A DNA stretch of 64,000 nucleotides from Zunongwangia sp. HGR-M22 (GCF_027594425.1 NZ_CP115159.1:1539001-1603000); one strand, 5' to 3'; positions 47,202 to 56,126 are shown, counted from the first letter of the stretch. Made by a program: numbers and translations. Notes: a model not told the origin generated them from the letters alone.

Positions 47202-48350
47202 ATGGAAGTAAAGCACAAACAGCGCATCGCATTAAGTATTTGTTTTTTTATAAGCGGACTCGCATTTTCTACCTGGGCATCCCGGATTCCTACTGTTAAA
47301 GAATTTTTTGATTTAAGTGAAGCCGAGCTTGGTAGCTTGTTGTTGGTACTCCCTGTTGGAAATATTGTAGGGCTTCCCATTTCTGGTTGGTTAGTTTCTA
47401 AATTTGATAGTAGAAAACCACTGTTTGCCGGGATTTTTTCCATCGCATTAAGTCTGGTGGCGATTGGTTGGTCTACTAGCATATATGCTTTAATTGCTTC
47501 GATATTTTTCTTCGCTTTTTCCCTGCGGATTATGAATATCTCGATGAACACCCAGTCCATCACCTTGCAAAAACATTTTTTGCGTAAAATCATAGGGTCA
47601 TTCCATGCGGCATGGAGTTGCGGAGGTATTACCGGGGTGGCACTTTCTACTCTCATGGTACGTTTTGGTCTAGGAATGGGACTGCATTTAACTATCGTCG
47701 GAATTTTAATTATAATATTAATTGTAACTGGTTTTCCCTTTCTTCTTAGAAATGATAGAACAACCTCTGGCGGTAAACTGAAATTAGGCAAGCCAAATTC
47801 TTATATTTTTATCCTAGGGATTTTGGCCTTTTTCGCCTCTATTTGTGAAGGTGGGATGTTCGATTGGAGTGGTGTTTATTTTAGAGATGTAGTGGGCGAG
47901 GAAATTTTTACTTTAGGATATCTTATTTTTATGGTGTTTATGGCGCTCTCCAGGTTTTTTTCAGATATAGTGATCGAAAAAATAGGGATGCCTAAAACCT
48001 ATCTTATAAGTTCGTGCATGGTGGTAATAGGAGTGAGCACAGTAGTGATATTTCCACATTTTTGGCCGGCACTAGCTGGTTTTAGTATTGTAGGAATAGG
48101 AGTAGCCGCAGTAATGCCTATGACGATGGGCTTAGCTGGGAAATCCCCAAAATATAGTCCGGGTATGGCGATATCTATAGTTACCACTTATAACGTAACA
48201 GGCATGTTATTAGGACCGGCCGTAATTGGATATTTAGCCGAACTTATAGGATTAAAATTTGCATTTTTGTTTTTCTTAATTGCTGGCTTAATGCTTACTC
48301 CTATATCCAGGCAGTTTTTTAAAAGACAGAATACTAATATTATAGATTGA
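47202..48350 (+). CDS. Major facilitator superfamily transporter
   Basis: 382 residues with about 12 membrane helices. The opening (RIALSICFFISGLAFSTWASRIPTVKEFFDLSEAELGSLLLVLPVG) and GSFHAAWSCGGITGV fit the YbjJ/fucose-permease-like branch of the family. The loop 2-3 motif is reduced to GWLVSKFDSRKP. No enzyme or binding protein is adjacent, so the substrate is unknown. Divergent from the hemN operon. Confidence 0.88.
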   Translation: MEVKHKQRIALSICFFISGLAFSTWASRIPTVKEFFDLSEAELGSLLLVLPVGNIVGLPISGWLVSKFDSRKPLFAGIFSIALSLVAIGWSTSIYALIASIFFFAFSLRIMNISMNTQSITLQKHFLRKIIGSFHAAWSCGGITGVALSTLMVRFGLGMGLHLTIVGILIIILIVTGFPFLLRNDRTTSGGKLKLGKPNSYIFILGILAFFASICEGGMFDWSGVYFRDVVGEEIFTLGYLIFMVFMALSRFFSDIVIEKIGMPKTYLISSCMVVIGVSTVVIFPHFWPALAGFSIVGIGVAAVMPMTMGLAGKSPKYSPGMAISIVTTYNVTGMLLGPAVIGYLAELIGLKFAFLFFLIAGLMLTPISRQFFKRQNTNIID

Positions 48351-48411
48351 TAACTTTAATTTAAGTTAAAATAGCTGATATGGTTAAAGGTTTTTCTATC
48401 GAAAATTTATT

Positions 48412-49317
48412 TTAAATCCACTCTGCTTCAATACCTAATTTTTCAAAATCTTCAACAATGTGGTCTTTGGCGTAACATAAGGTTACTTTTTTTAAGTTGG
48501 GAAAGTGTTTGGCATCGGTTATACTTTCAATGTCCCAATAGTCTATATCACCGCCAGAAAACGGAATTAAATTCATATAAATATCGTTACCGCCATCTTG
48601 GTAAATCTCAGTAAGCTTTGGCGCTAAACGTTTAGGAACCGGAAAATCTTTAAAATATTGAGTAACTTCTTTAATAGGAAAGTGGCCCTCTTCATCTAAA
48701 TCAATTTCTCTTTTTGTATACCATTTCCCAAATTCGTGTACATCAAATTTAGGAGTCAATAAACCTTGAGTATACATTAACTCTTCAATCACCGAGAGTT
48801 TAAACCCAAAATCGGTAAATGTGATGAGTTCTTCATCAGGTTTGTTAATTGCATATTTATCTTTTGGTATACCTTCAGCTCGATCGTAAGGCTTGTAAGT
48901 ACTAAGTTCTATAGCCTTTACCTTATCTTCTCGTACATCAAACCAAGCACTAATGGTATTTAGAACTAAAGCGCCAGAGGTATCGTCTTTAAAAAGTTTT
49001 ACGTGTTTTTCTTCGTACTTATGATAATAACCTATAATGTCTTCTTGGTTAAAAAGAAAGGTGCCCGAGAATGTTTGGGACGGACTAAATTTATACACTT
49101 CTTGCTCTAATTCAAGACTTAGTGTTTCTATGTTTTTACCATCTTTACTAAAGGCGATAATACCTAAATCATTCCACGTAAAAAGCGTATTGTTTTTGGT
49201 TTTAAGTGTACTGTAATTGTTACCAATAATGGCTTGTAAATTTTCTATGGAAATAGGAAATTCAACAGAAATAGTGTTAATTTTAAACGAATCTGGATTT
49301 AATTCTAAATGAAGCAT
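48412..49317 (-). CDS. Protein of unknown function (DUF6892/DUF7738-like)
   Basis: 301 residues, soluble. The first half is a beta-rich module (LNPDSFKINTISVEFPISIENLQAIIGNNY, then YNDLGI-like FTWNDLGIIAFSK), resembling a domain I remember as DUF7738; the C-terminal half ends FPNLKKVTLCYAKDHIVEDFEKLGIEAEWI, resembling DUF6892. These names are from memory and not checked. Such proteins often occur beside SUKH and polymorphic-toxin immunity genes. It follows the SUKH gene by 21 bp on the minus strand and faces the vWA/PurA-like cluster. Confidence 0.7.
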   Translation of the reverse strand: MLHLELNPDSFKINTISVEFPISIENLQAIIGNNYSTLKTKNNTLFTWNDLGIIAFSKDGKNIETLSLELEQEVYKFSPSQTFSGTFLFNQEDIIGYYHKYEEKHVKLFKDDTSGALVLNTISAWFDVREDKVKAIELSTYKPYDRAEGIPKDKYAINKPDEELITFTDFGFKLSVIEELMYTQGLLTPKFDVHEFGKWYTKREIDLDEEGHFPIKEVTQYFKDFPVPKRLAPKLTEIYQDGGNDIYMNLIPFSGGDIDYWDIESITDAKHFPNLKKVTLCYAKDHIVEDFEKLGIEAEWI

Positions 49318-49338
49318 AATACAAATGGGTATAGGAAT

Positions 49339-49779
49339 TTATAAAATATTTATCGTTTTCAGAAACAGATCAAAAGATTCTGAAATTTTAGTAATATCAC
49401 CACCATCGTGATAATAGATCCATATCGAAAAATTACTTTCTGGATCTAAGTACAGGTAATCTCCATTTTCGTGACCAATCACAAAACCTTTGGCTACACG
49501 CTTTAATTCAACACAACCAAAAGCTGAATCTATATAAAGTTCGTCTAAATTCTCTCCTTCGATATGGGTATAAAGCTTTAAGCATTCGTAATTCGCGGCT
49601 TCACCAACACCGTTCATCGTCCACCGTTTTAATAAATCTTCTTCGCCCATCATATTCCAAGTACGTTTATCATAACGACCGCTAATTTTTATTTTAGTAC
49701 CCTTAGGGTTTTCTTTAAGAAATTTGAGATACCTGCTTGGTAATTCTTGCTGAAAGGTTTCGCTAAATTCTAATTTCAT
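49339..49779 (-). CDS. SMI1/KNR4 (SUKH)-type protein
   Basis: 146 residues in a SUKH pattern: an N-terminal LPSRYLKFLKENPKG helix, FGCVELKRVAKGFVIGHENGDYLYLDPESNFSIWIYYHDGGDITKISESFDLFLKTI at the C-terminus. SUKH proteins are commonly immunity proteins against contact-delivered toxins, or regulators. No toxin gene is adjacent. It heads a two-gene minus-strand unit divergent from the island. Confidence 0.78.
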   Translation of the reverse strand: MKLEFSETFQQELPSRYLKFLKENPKGTKIKISGRYDKRTWNMMGEEDLLKRWTMNGVGEAANYECLKLYTHIEGENLDELYIDSAFGCVELKRVAKGFVIGHENGDYLYLDPESNFSIWIYYHDGGDITKISESFDLFLKTINIL

Positions 49780-49938
49780 ACGATGTGAATTTTATTAAAA
49801 AATTGGTGAATAATTTGATTACAAAATTGAAAACATTTCAATCGAATAGAGTAACCGTTTTCAGTGATTTTAAATTTTAGTACTAATGTTTTCTTTAATA
49901 CATATTGAAAATCTACAATTAGATTAAAATTCCCCGAA

Positions 49939-49949
49939 TTCAGGGATAA
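49939..49949 (+). promoter_or_regulatory. Shared upstream element TTCAGGGATAA, copy 1
   Basis: The same 11 bases occur upstream of the second SUKH gene (52412-52422). The copies end 43 and 45 bp before their start codons and each is followed by a TTTGTAA 24-28 bp later, so they may mark a common regulator or sigma factor. Confidence 0.4.
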
Positions 49950-49969
49950 TAATAAGGAGACTGAAGAGT

Positions 49970-49977
49970 TAACTTTG
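49970..49977 (+). promoter_or_regulatory. Candidate -7 box of the coiled-coil/vWA/PurA-like genes
   Basis: TAACTTTG is a full match to TAnnTTTG, 15 bp before the ATG at 49993. The short leader is within the range seen at the other promoters in this window. Confidence 0.5.
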
Positions 49978-49992
49978 TAAGAAATTAATATT

Positions 49993-50346
49993 ATGGCAGA
50001 TACTAATAATCCACAAGCAGCTTTTTTAGATTCATTAAAGCGCAATAACGATAAAATAAGAGACGACCGTGCAAATGCTATTGCAGAAGATGCGCAGTTA
50101 ATGTACAAACGAGAAACCGAAGATCTAGCCTTGTCTTTAAAGCGCTTAAAACGCGAACAAGAAAATATGCTAGATATGAGTCCTACAGATGCGAATAGTT
50201 TGGTGTTGGCTTCAGATTTTGATGCTAAAGATTATGTAGCCAAAGACTTAGAAATGGCGGTTAAAATAAGAAACTTAGAAATTAAATTAGAATTGGCCAA
50301 AAAACGCTATGCGTATTTATTTGGAGCTAAAATAGAAGAATTATAA
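49993..50346 (+). CDS. Coiled-coil protein of unknown function
   Basis: 117 residues, almost all helical and highly charged: SLKRNNDKIRDDRANAIAEDAQLMYKRETEDL and a second heptad-like stretch NLEIKLELAKKRYAYLFGA. No known domain. It is the first gene of the plus-strand island, only 2 bp before the vWA gene, so it probably forms a partner or scaffold for it. Confidence 0.75.
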   Translation: MADTNNPQAAFLDSLKRNNDKIRDDRANAIAEDAQLMYKRETEDLALSLKRLKREQENMLDMSPTDANSLVLASDFDAKDYVAKDLEMAVKIRNLEIKLELAKKRYAYLFGAKIEEL

Positions 50347-50348
50347 TT

Positions 50349-51215
50349 ATGGGAGGAGGAAGATTTAGTAACGAAGCTTACGAACAGTTAAGAAATTCTA
50401 AAGGATATCAAAATAAATCTCGCGAAGAGATATTTACTGCCAGAAATATAGATCCAGAAATGGATCCGTCAAAAGCCTTAGTGCGTGAATCTAGAGATTC
50501 TGAAGAGCACCCAGAATCGGTTTCGATTATTGTAGGTCTAGATGTTACCGGAAGTATGGGATTTGTTCCCGAATTGATTGTTAAAGAGGCGCTGCCAGAT
50601 CTTATAGGTTCGCTTATGGAAGCCGGGATCGAGCATCCACAAGTCTTATTTATGGGACTGGGAGATTTTGTTTACGATAGTGCTCCTTTGCAAGTAGGTC
50701 AATTTGAGTCTTCTGCCGAATTGTTAGACCGCTGGTTAACCCGTGTGTATTTAGAAGGCGGCGGTGGCGGTAACAATCAAGAAGGGTATAATTTGGCGCA
50801 TTTATTTGCGGCACGCCATACCGCTATAGATTGTTGGGAAAAAAGAAAACAAAAAGGATTTTTATTTACCATTGGTGATGAGCCTGTTTTTAAAGAGCTT
50901 CCAGCAGAAATTATTCGTAAATATACGTGTACCAATGAAGCTTCAACCATAAGTACTGAAGCTATTATTAAAGAAGCGCAAGAAAAATATAACGTATATC
51001 ACATTCATTTAGAACATAATGATTGGTCTAAAAAAGAAACCCGAAAAGGAAATTGGAAAGAATTGCTAGGTGAAAATTTTATAGAATTATCCAATTATAA
51101 AAAAGTAGCCAAGCGTATTGCTGAAGTAGTGATTCAAAATCATCAACCTGCTGCATCTTCTGTAGGAAACAACACTTCTTCTAATTCGAATATTGATGTA
51201 GAAAATATGCTATAA
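50349..51215 (+). CDS. von Willebrand A-type protein
   Basis: 288 residues. The metal-ion-dependent adhesion site is Asp65-x-Thr67-x-Ser69 in IIVGLDVTGSMG, with Thr in place of the usual first Ser, plus GGGGGNNQEGYNLAHLFAARHT and FTIGDEP as the other two MIDAS loops. An N-terminal GGGRFSNEAYEQL segment and a Ser/Asn-rich C-terminus flank the domain. No membrane segment or signal, so it acts in the cytoplasm. The PurA-like gene begins at the next base, which suggests the two proteins act together. No MoxR ATPase is present, unlike most bacterial vWA operons. Confidence 0.82.
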   Translation: MGGGRFSNEAYEQLRNSKGYQNKSREEIFTARNIDPEMDPSKALVRESRDSEEHPESVSIIVGLDVTGSMGFVPELIVKEALPDLIGSLMEAGIEHPQVLFMGLGDFVYDSAPLQVGQFESSAELLDRWLTRVYLEGGGGGNNQEGYNLAHLFAARHTAIDCWEKRKQKGFLFTIGDEPVFKELPAEIIRKYTCTNEASTISTEAIIKEAQEKYNVYHIHLEHNDWSKKETRKGNWKELLGENFIELSNYKKVAKRIAEVVIQNHQPAASSVGNNTSSNSNIDVENML

Positions 51216-52352
51216 ATGCCGAAGTGTAGTATTGTAATAGATTTAGGTTTTGGCGATGCCGGAAAAGGAATAACGACCGATTTTCTGGCATCGCAACAAC
51301 CTGAAGAAAGTCTGGTGGTTCGGTTTTCTGGTGGGCATCAGGTAGGGCATACGGTGGCAACAGAAAATCTAGAACATACTTTTAGTAATTTTGGTTCAGG
51401 TACGTTTCAGGGTGTTCCTACCTATTATAGCGAGCATACCACACTTTTTCCGCCTGCCATTTTACAGGAAGGAAACTATTTAAAAGCCTACCATCCTAAG
51501 TTGTATTTACATCCGTTGGCCATGGTAACCACTGTGTATGATATTGCATATAACCGGGCTTTAGAAAAACAACAAGGCCATGGTTCTTGTGGTTTAGGTT
51601 TTGGTGCTACCATAGCTCGCCATCGAGAAGAGGTGTTTTTTTATGCGAACGATTTACAATTTAAATGGGTTATAGAACAGCGATTACAAAGTATTCAAAA
51701 ATATTATCAAAACAAAATAGCGCAGCAATCTAAAGCCGTTCAAGAATATTATACAAATGAATTAAAGCAATACGAGGAAGCTTTTTTTGTAGAGACTTGT
51801 CTTACAATGCATTCTTTTTATACAATTGCAAAATTGGCAGACTTAGCTTCTTCATTTCAGCATTTTATTTTTGAAGGCAGTCAGGGTATTTTGCTAGATA
51901 CCCAACACGGTTTTTATCCGCATACCACGTGGAGTTACACTTCTTCTAAAAATGCCATTCAGCTTATTGCAAATGAATTGAATGATGCCCAAATCAATAT
52001 ATATTATGTAACGCGCTGTTACCAAACTCGCCACGGCAACGGCCCGATGAGCAATACTCCAGAAGTTACCTTAATTAATAATGAAAATGAAGCTAATGTA
52101 ACCAACGAGTTTCAAGGGGAATTTCGAACAAAAACGCTTGATCCCAATTTACTTAATTATGCCTTAAGCTGCGATCAAATTCATCATCAAAATTTAGCTA
52201 TTACCAAAAATTTAATGATTACCTGTTTAGATCAGTTACCTGATTTTTCGGTAGAAAATTTACTTCAAAAAATTCCGATTTCATTTTCAAAAATATATGC
52301 TAGTTATGGTCCTAGTAGACAAACCATTAAACTCATAAAATCTACCAATTAA
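51216..52352 (+). CDS. Diverged adenylosuccinate synthetase paralogue (PurA-like)
   Basis: 378 residues, shorter than housekeeping PurA (about 430). Family features: P-loop-like IDLGFGDAGKG with the catalytic Asp14, GGHQVGHTV with catalytic His45, FEGSQGILLDTQHGFYPHTT, and the C-terminal YGPSRQTIKLI. Differences: the IMP-contacting Asn of GGHNAGH is Gln42; the TTGRGIGP loop is SCGLGFGA; the GRxRRTGW aspartate-binding loop is reduced to GEFRTKTLD; the guanine-recognising TKxD motif reads TKNLM. It thus probably acts on another nucleotide or uses another NTP. Its place directly after the vWA gene and away from purine genes argues against a housekeeping role. Confidence 0.82.
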   Translation: MPKCSIVIDLGFGDAGKGITTDFLASQQPEESLVVRFSGGHQVGHTVATENLEHTFSNFGSGTFQGVPTYYSEHTTLFPPAILQEGNYLKAYHPKLYLHPLAMVTTVYDIAYNRALEKQQGHGSCGLGFGATIARHREEVFFYANDLQFKWVIEQRLQSIQKYYQNKIAQQSKAVQEYYTNELKQYEEAFFVETCLTMHSFYTIAKLADLASSFQHFIFEGSQGILLDTQHGFYPHTTWSYTSSKNAIQLIANELNDAQINIYYVTRCYQTRHGNGPMSNTPEVTLINNENEANVTNEFQGEFRTKTLDPNLLNYALSCDQIHHQNLAITKNLMITCLDQLPDFSVENLLQKIPISFSKIYASYGPSRQTIKLIKSTN

Positions 52353-52411
52353 ACTGTTTTCCAAGCTAAAACATTTTTTAATTAGAATGTTTATTTTCCA
52401 AAATCACCTTT

Positions 52412-52422
52412 TTCAGGGATAA
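52412..52422 (+). promoter_or_regulatory. Shared upstream element TTCAGGGATAA, copy 2
   Basis: Identical to the element at 49939-49949; ends 45 bp before the start of the second SUKH gene. Confidence 0.38.
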
Positions 52423-52467
52423 ATTGTAAGCTATTCTACCATAATTTCGTTTTGTAAAAATGAAGTT

Positions 52468-53505
52468 ATGATGAAAAGTATAATTGCGTATAAAGAAGAT
52501 GTCAATCAGAAGAAGTGGAACGATTTTCAGTTTGAACCTATTCAGATAGAAACACTTCCAACTTTAGAAGATCCTGAAGATTTTAGAAATAGTTTCACCT
52601 TTAGAGATTCGCTACTAGAAGCTTTCGAAGAAATTTCAGGTAAAAATGTTTTAAAACTGTTATTTATAACTCCAGATTTTAATTTAAATTCAGCATTTTA
52701 CGGCATTGCCTACCTAGAAACGAAAGAGATATTTACCGCTGAAATTCAGCAAACTGAAATTTTCACTCAGTGGTACGATGCTGTTCTTGATGAAGATGAT
52801 GATAAAACAGATGCCAAGTTATTTCATTTTTCCAAAAGCAGTTATAGTTACAGCCCAATAAATGCTAAAAAACACGAACAGCTTTTTGAGCATACAGGAG
52901 AATTTATTGTACAAAACATTCCCAATCATTTTATTGCAGAACAATTAGCCAAAGAGAAAGCAGATTTTATAAATCCGTTTATTCATTTAGAAGTCGATTA
53001 TAACTTTGAAACTATAAAAGCAAATTTTGAAACACTGGTAGCTAAAAATTCATGGAAGATTATTCCTCCAACCGATAATCAACAAATTTATAATGAATTT
53101 GAAGCGGAAGCCGGTTTTGTATTTCCACAGCTGCTCAAAGATTTTTTAAGCCTTCATAATGGAGTAGAAAAAACCCGTTTTTTAAATGCTGAATCTATTC
53201 TACAAGAATGGAGAGAATGGAAAAACATATATCAAGATTGGACGCAAGAAGAATTGCTAGATACCTATAGTACTAATGAAGGGAAAACTTTGTTGATGTA
53301 CACCACGCCGTATTGGATTCCCTTTTTCGATTTATACAACGGTAATTTTATAGCCTTAGATTTTGCGCCTACAGAAAAGGGAACGCCCGGACAAGTGATA
53401 CGTTTTGGTGCCGATCAAGAAATTGGTTATCAGGAAGCAGAAAGTTTAAACGCCTTTTTAGAAGAACTATTAACTTCTGAAGAGTTTGATGAAGACGAGT
53501 ATTAA
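52468..53505 (+). CDS. SMI1/KNR4 (SUKH)-domain protein with N-terminal extension
   Basis: 345 residues. The C-terminal half (about 190-340) has the SUKH pattern: EFEAEAGFVFPQLLKDFLSLHNGVEKTRFLNAESILQEW, then YWIPFFDLYNGNFIALDFAPTEKGTPGQVIRFG and a final helix. The N-terminal 180 residues are soluble, Phe- and acid-rich, and not recognised. It follows the PurA-like gene by 115 bp and carries its own candidate promoter element. The SUKH family is known for immunity and regulatory roles; a partner toxin is not visible in the window. Confidence 0.8.
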   Translation: MMKSIIAYKEDVNQKKWNDFQFEPIQIETLPTLEDPEDFRNSFTFRDSLLEAFEEISGKNVLKLLFITPDFNLNSAFYGIAYLETKEIFTAEIQQTEIFTQWYDAVLDEDDDKTDAKLFHFSKSSYSYSPINAKKHEQLFEHTGEFIVQNIPNHFIAEQLAKEKADFINPFIHLEVDYNFETIKANFETLVAKNSWKIIPPTDNQQIYNEFEAEAGFVFPQLLKDFLSLHNGVEKTRFLNAESILQEWREWKNIYQDWTQEELLDTYSTNEGKTLLMYTTPYWIPFFDLYNGNFIALDFAPTEKGTPGQVIRFGADQEIGYQEAESLNAFLEELLTSEEFDEDEY

Positions 53506-53542
53506 ACTGTTTAAAGATAAGGCATCATAAAAACAAAATTTT

Positions 53543-53554
53543 AGTTGCGCAACT
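53543..53554. promoter_or_regulatory. 12-bp palindrome upstream of the 845-residue protein gene
   Basis: AGTTGCGCAACT is a perfect palindrome 34 bp before the GTG start. A regulator site is possible; no second copy was noticed. Confidence 0.35.
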
Positions 53555-53588
53555 TTACCAATGCGGACTTCAATAAAAAACTGCAACC

Positions 53589-56126
53589 GTGGAAAATAAT
53601 TTGAATAGCGAAATTCCAAGAGAGACATTTAAAAATGTAATAATCCCCAAAATAAACACTTTTGAGTTAGATACTGCCGCTCTTCAAGCTTTAGTAGAGG
53701 TGTTAGAATTATTGCAAGCCCAAGATTCTCGTGTTTATATTGAAACAAAAAATACAGTAGAGTTACAGCCTATCGCTCCTGTATTTTCAAAAGTTTTAGC
53801 CCAACAAATATATTATCATCCTGAGGTTTACGCAGATGAAGATCGAGGATTTGAATGGATAGCGACTTGGATCCCTTTGCTAAAAAAAGGTTTTTTTCCA
53901 GATGAAGAGAGTGCAGAAAAACTGCTAGAATTTCTTTATTTCGGGTTAGTTTTTTTACAGTCAGAAAAAATTTCAACAGAAAGAAGGAAAAATGTATTTG
54001 AAGTCTTATACCTTTTAGTGCATGGTAAATCTGAAGCGTCGTTACCGGTAGCTCGTTTTTTAATGGAACGTGCTTTTGATATTCGAGATTATCAGAGTTC
54101 TTCGTTTATTGTTCAGCAGTGTTTAAATTATAAATTACTGGCCAAAAGCTATTTTGCAAAAGATAATAATGAAATTTTACAGGAATATCCATTTCTGATT
54201 ACCGATGATTTTGTAAATCATTTTTATCAAAATAGTTTTTACTTGTTGGCAAAAAGCTTTCACGAAGTTTTACCGGTAAGTGAAGAAAATACACCTGGCG
54301 CTTATGAGTTGCTGAAACCTTGGCTAACAGAAGATTTAGCTGATTTTTATGCCGCGAATGAAGATTTTGCAAAAAGCGCACATCAAGTCTTGCTAGAGCG
54401 TTTGTTTTTTGTAGAAGATGAAAGTTTTGATTACCTCAATCTTCGCACTGCAGAAGGATATTACCCAATAATTGCAGCTTTCAACACTAAAGAATGGAAT
54501 GAAAGAGATGTACTTTTATTTAGCTTGAAGGATAAAAATATTCCTTTAAAACAAACTGAACCCGGTTTTTACAAACTACAAAATTGGCTGTTGGCAAATA
54601 ACGGTACTAATTTTAACCGCCCTGTTGTAGACAATTATGCAAAAGCAGTTTTTGCTGTAAAAAGTGCTCGAGAATTACCGGTAAAATTAATTTTACTTTG
54701 GTTCGAGATGAGCAAATGCTATCACAAAAACTTAGCTAGAAAAGTCTATTTTAATCAGGTATTTGCATGTTTACTTTCAGATTGGAAAGCTAAAAAATTG
54801 CCGATCATGAGTCATGAAGGTGAAGCTTTTCAAGTCACCGGAATGTATGTGCTCGACGGTTTATTAGAAAATATTTACTTATTAAAAGATTGGCTTCCGA
54901 ATTACCAACGTTTAGGTTTTGCAGATCCGTTAAATCAGTTTTTACTCCTTTGTTTTTACGATGTTCGTACAGAATTAAAAGAAAAGATTAACGAAGAAAG
55001 TAATGCGGTTTTGTATAACTACTTGCTGACATTAGCTAAAGATGCCAGAGAAACAGAACCTTATTTACGAGAAACCGGTGTAGAGATTTGTGTAGAAATT
55101 TTAGCGGAAGTTTACAAAGACACTGAAAATTTTAAGCAAGTAAATGAAATTGCATCCTTAAAAAATATAAATCCTAGCCTAACAGAATACTGCGAAGAGT
55201 TTTCAAAATCTCATTATGTAAATACAGAAATTCCGTTAACCGCTAACCTCATACAAAGTTGGTATTTATTTTTAAACGATTATTACTACAGCTTAGGCAA
55301 AGAAGCCTTATGGGTAGAAGAAGTATTAAAAACTCAGGGAGCTCGTTTAGCTAAGTATTTTAATGAGAATGAAGAAGGAAGTTTTCCTAGTGAGATACTC
55401 TTTAGGTTGAATATGTTTTTAAAAATGTGTAGCAAACATTCAGAATCGTATCCTAAATTAAATGAAATAGGTTTCGCTATTGCTCAGCATATCTACCATT
55501 TGTTAAAAGATTTAAAACCAGAAAAATTGTCTAAACAAGTAGTAGAGGTTTTATACAACTACATTATGGGGCACGAGATTAATGCCTACCATAACATGCA
55601 ATTAGAAAGTGTGATTCTTCCTTTTTACAAATATTATTTTCAAGAAGAAGAAAAAAAAGAAGATGCCGCAGAATTACCAATAGAAACTGCAATAGAAGAA
55701 CAAACCACTTCACCAACTGCAGAGTCTATAGTACTTTTATCAGAAACGCAATTCAGTAAAGAGGTTTTAGAACATGTAATTTCAGGATTAGAAAACTATA
55801 AAACCAACGGAATAGATAGTAGTGTTTATAAAACATTTATAGAACAACACGAGACTGAAATTAAAGCTTTGCTAGAAGAAAATATGGAGCTTAAAATGAA
55901 AATGTATCAGGTTTTATATTTATTGATTATCGATTTAGAAGCCGCACCCGACACCAAATATGAAGCTTACGGAGACTTGAGTAGAAACCTTTTTGTGACG
56001 CTGGTAAAAGGAAGCACTATGGCTTTAAGCTACGCACAAGGATTAGAAATGATGGCTTCATCTGGTGCCTATCCCGAAAAATTAACCAAAGCTTTATTAC
56101 AAGTAGTGACCAATTTAAAAGCCTAA
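53589..56126 (+). CDS. Large helical protein of unknown function in the vWA/PurA-like island
   Basis: 845 residues, starting with GTG (MENNLNSEIP); no ATG is in frame for over 150 codons, so the GTG is accepted. Almost wholly helical, rich in Leu, Phe, Tyr and Glu, with repeat-like segments but no motif I recognise. A low-complexity acidic linker at about 685-712 (EEEKKEDAAELPIETAIEEQTT) separates a C-terminal helical domain of about 130 residues. No signal peptide or membrane helix. It is separated by 3 bp from the DUF1266-like gene, so they form one unit. Confidence 0.8.
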   Translation: MENNLNSEIPRETFKNVIIPKINTFELDTAALQALVEVLELLQAQDSRVYIETKNTVELQPIAPVFSKVLAQQIYYHPEVYADEDRGFEWIATWIPLLKKGFFPDEESAEKLLEFLYFGLVFLQSEKISTERRKNVFEVLYLLVHGKSEASLPVARFLMERAFDIRDYQSSSFIVQQCLNYKLLAKSYFAKDNNEILQEYPFLITDDFVNHFYQNSFYLLAKSFHEVLPVSEENTPGAYELLKPWLTEDLADFYAANEDFAKSAHQVLLERLFFVEDESFDYLNLRTAEGYYPIIAAFNTKEWNERDVLLFSLKDKNIPLKQTEPGFYKLQNWLLANNGTNFNRPVVDNYAKAVFAVKSARELPVKLILLWFEMSKCYHKNLARKVYFNQVFACLLSDWKAKKLPIMSHEGEAFQVTGMYVLDGLLENIYLLKDWLPNYQRLGFADPLNQFLLLCFYDVRTELKEKINEESNAVLYNYLLTLAKDARETEPYLRETGVEICVEILAEVYKDTENFKQVNEIASLKNINPSLTEYCEEFSKSHYVNTEIPLTANLIQSWYLFLNDYYYSLGKEALWVEEVLKTQGARLAKYFNENEEGSFPSEILFRLNMFLKMCSKHSESYPKLNEIGFAIAQHIYHLLKDLKPEKLSKQVVEVLYNYIMGHEINAYHNMQLESVILPFYKYYFQEEEKKEDAAELPIETAIEEQTTSPTAESIVLLSETQFSKEVLEHVISGLENYKTNGIDSSVYKTFIEQHETEIKALLEENMELKMKMYQVLYLLIIDLEAAPDTKYEAYGDLSRNLFVTLVKGSTMALSYAQGLEMMASSGAYPEKLTKALLQVVTNLKA

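Noticed and set aside
46962-47216. 84-codon minus-strand frame upstream of the hemN pair
   Set aside because: Covers the Fnr-type site and -7 box and overlaps the start of the small membrane protein; no motif, so treated as chance.
47174-47791. 205-codon minus-strand frame
   Set aside because: Antisense to the MFS gene; composition (many Pro, Lys, Ile without motif) is that of a shadow frame, and the plus frame encodes clear membrane helices.
49776-50108. 110-codon minus-strand frame
   Set aside because: Overlaps the start of the coiled-coil protein gene and its promoter; no recognisable protein.
50349-51215. Ternary vWA-MoxR-VMAP or Ter-type tellurite system
   Set aside because: No MoxR ATPase, VMAP, TerD or TerC-like gene in the surrounding 15 kb.
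51216-52352. Housekeeping purA or phage purZ
   Set aside because: Too short and too altered in substrate motifs for housekeeping PurA, and not in a purine locus; PurZ is not supported because the catalytic Asp is kept and no phage genes or companion Z-genome genes are present.
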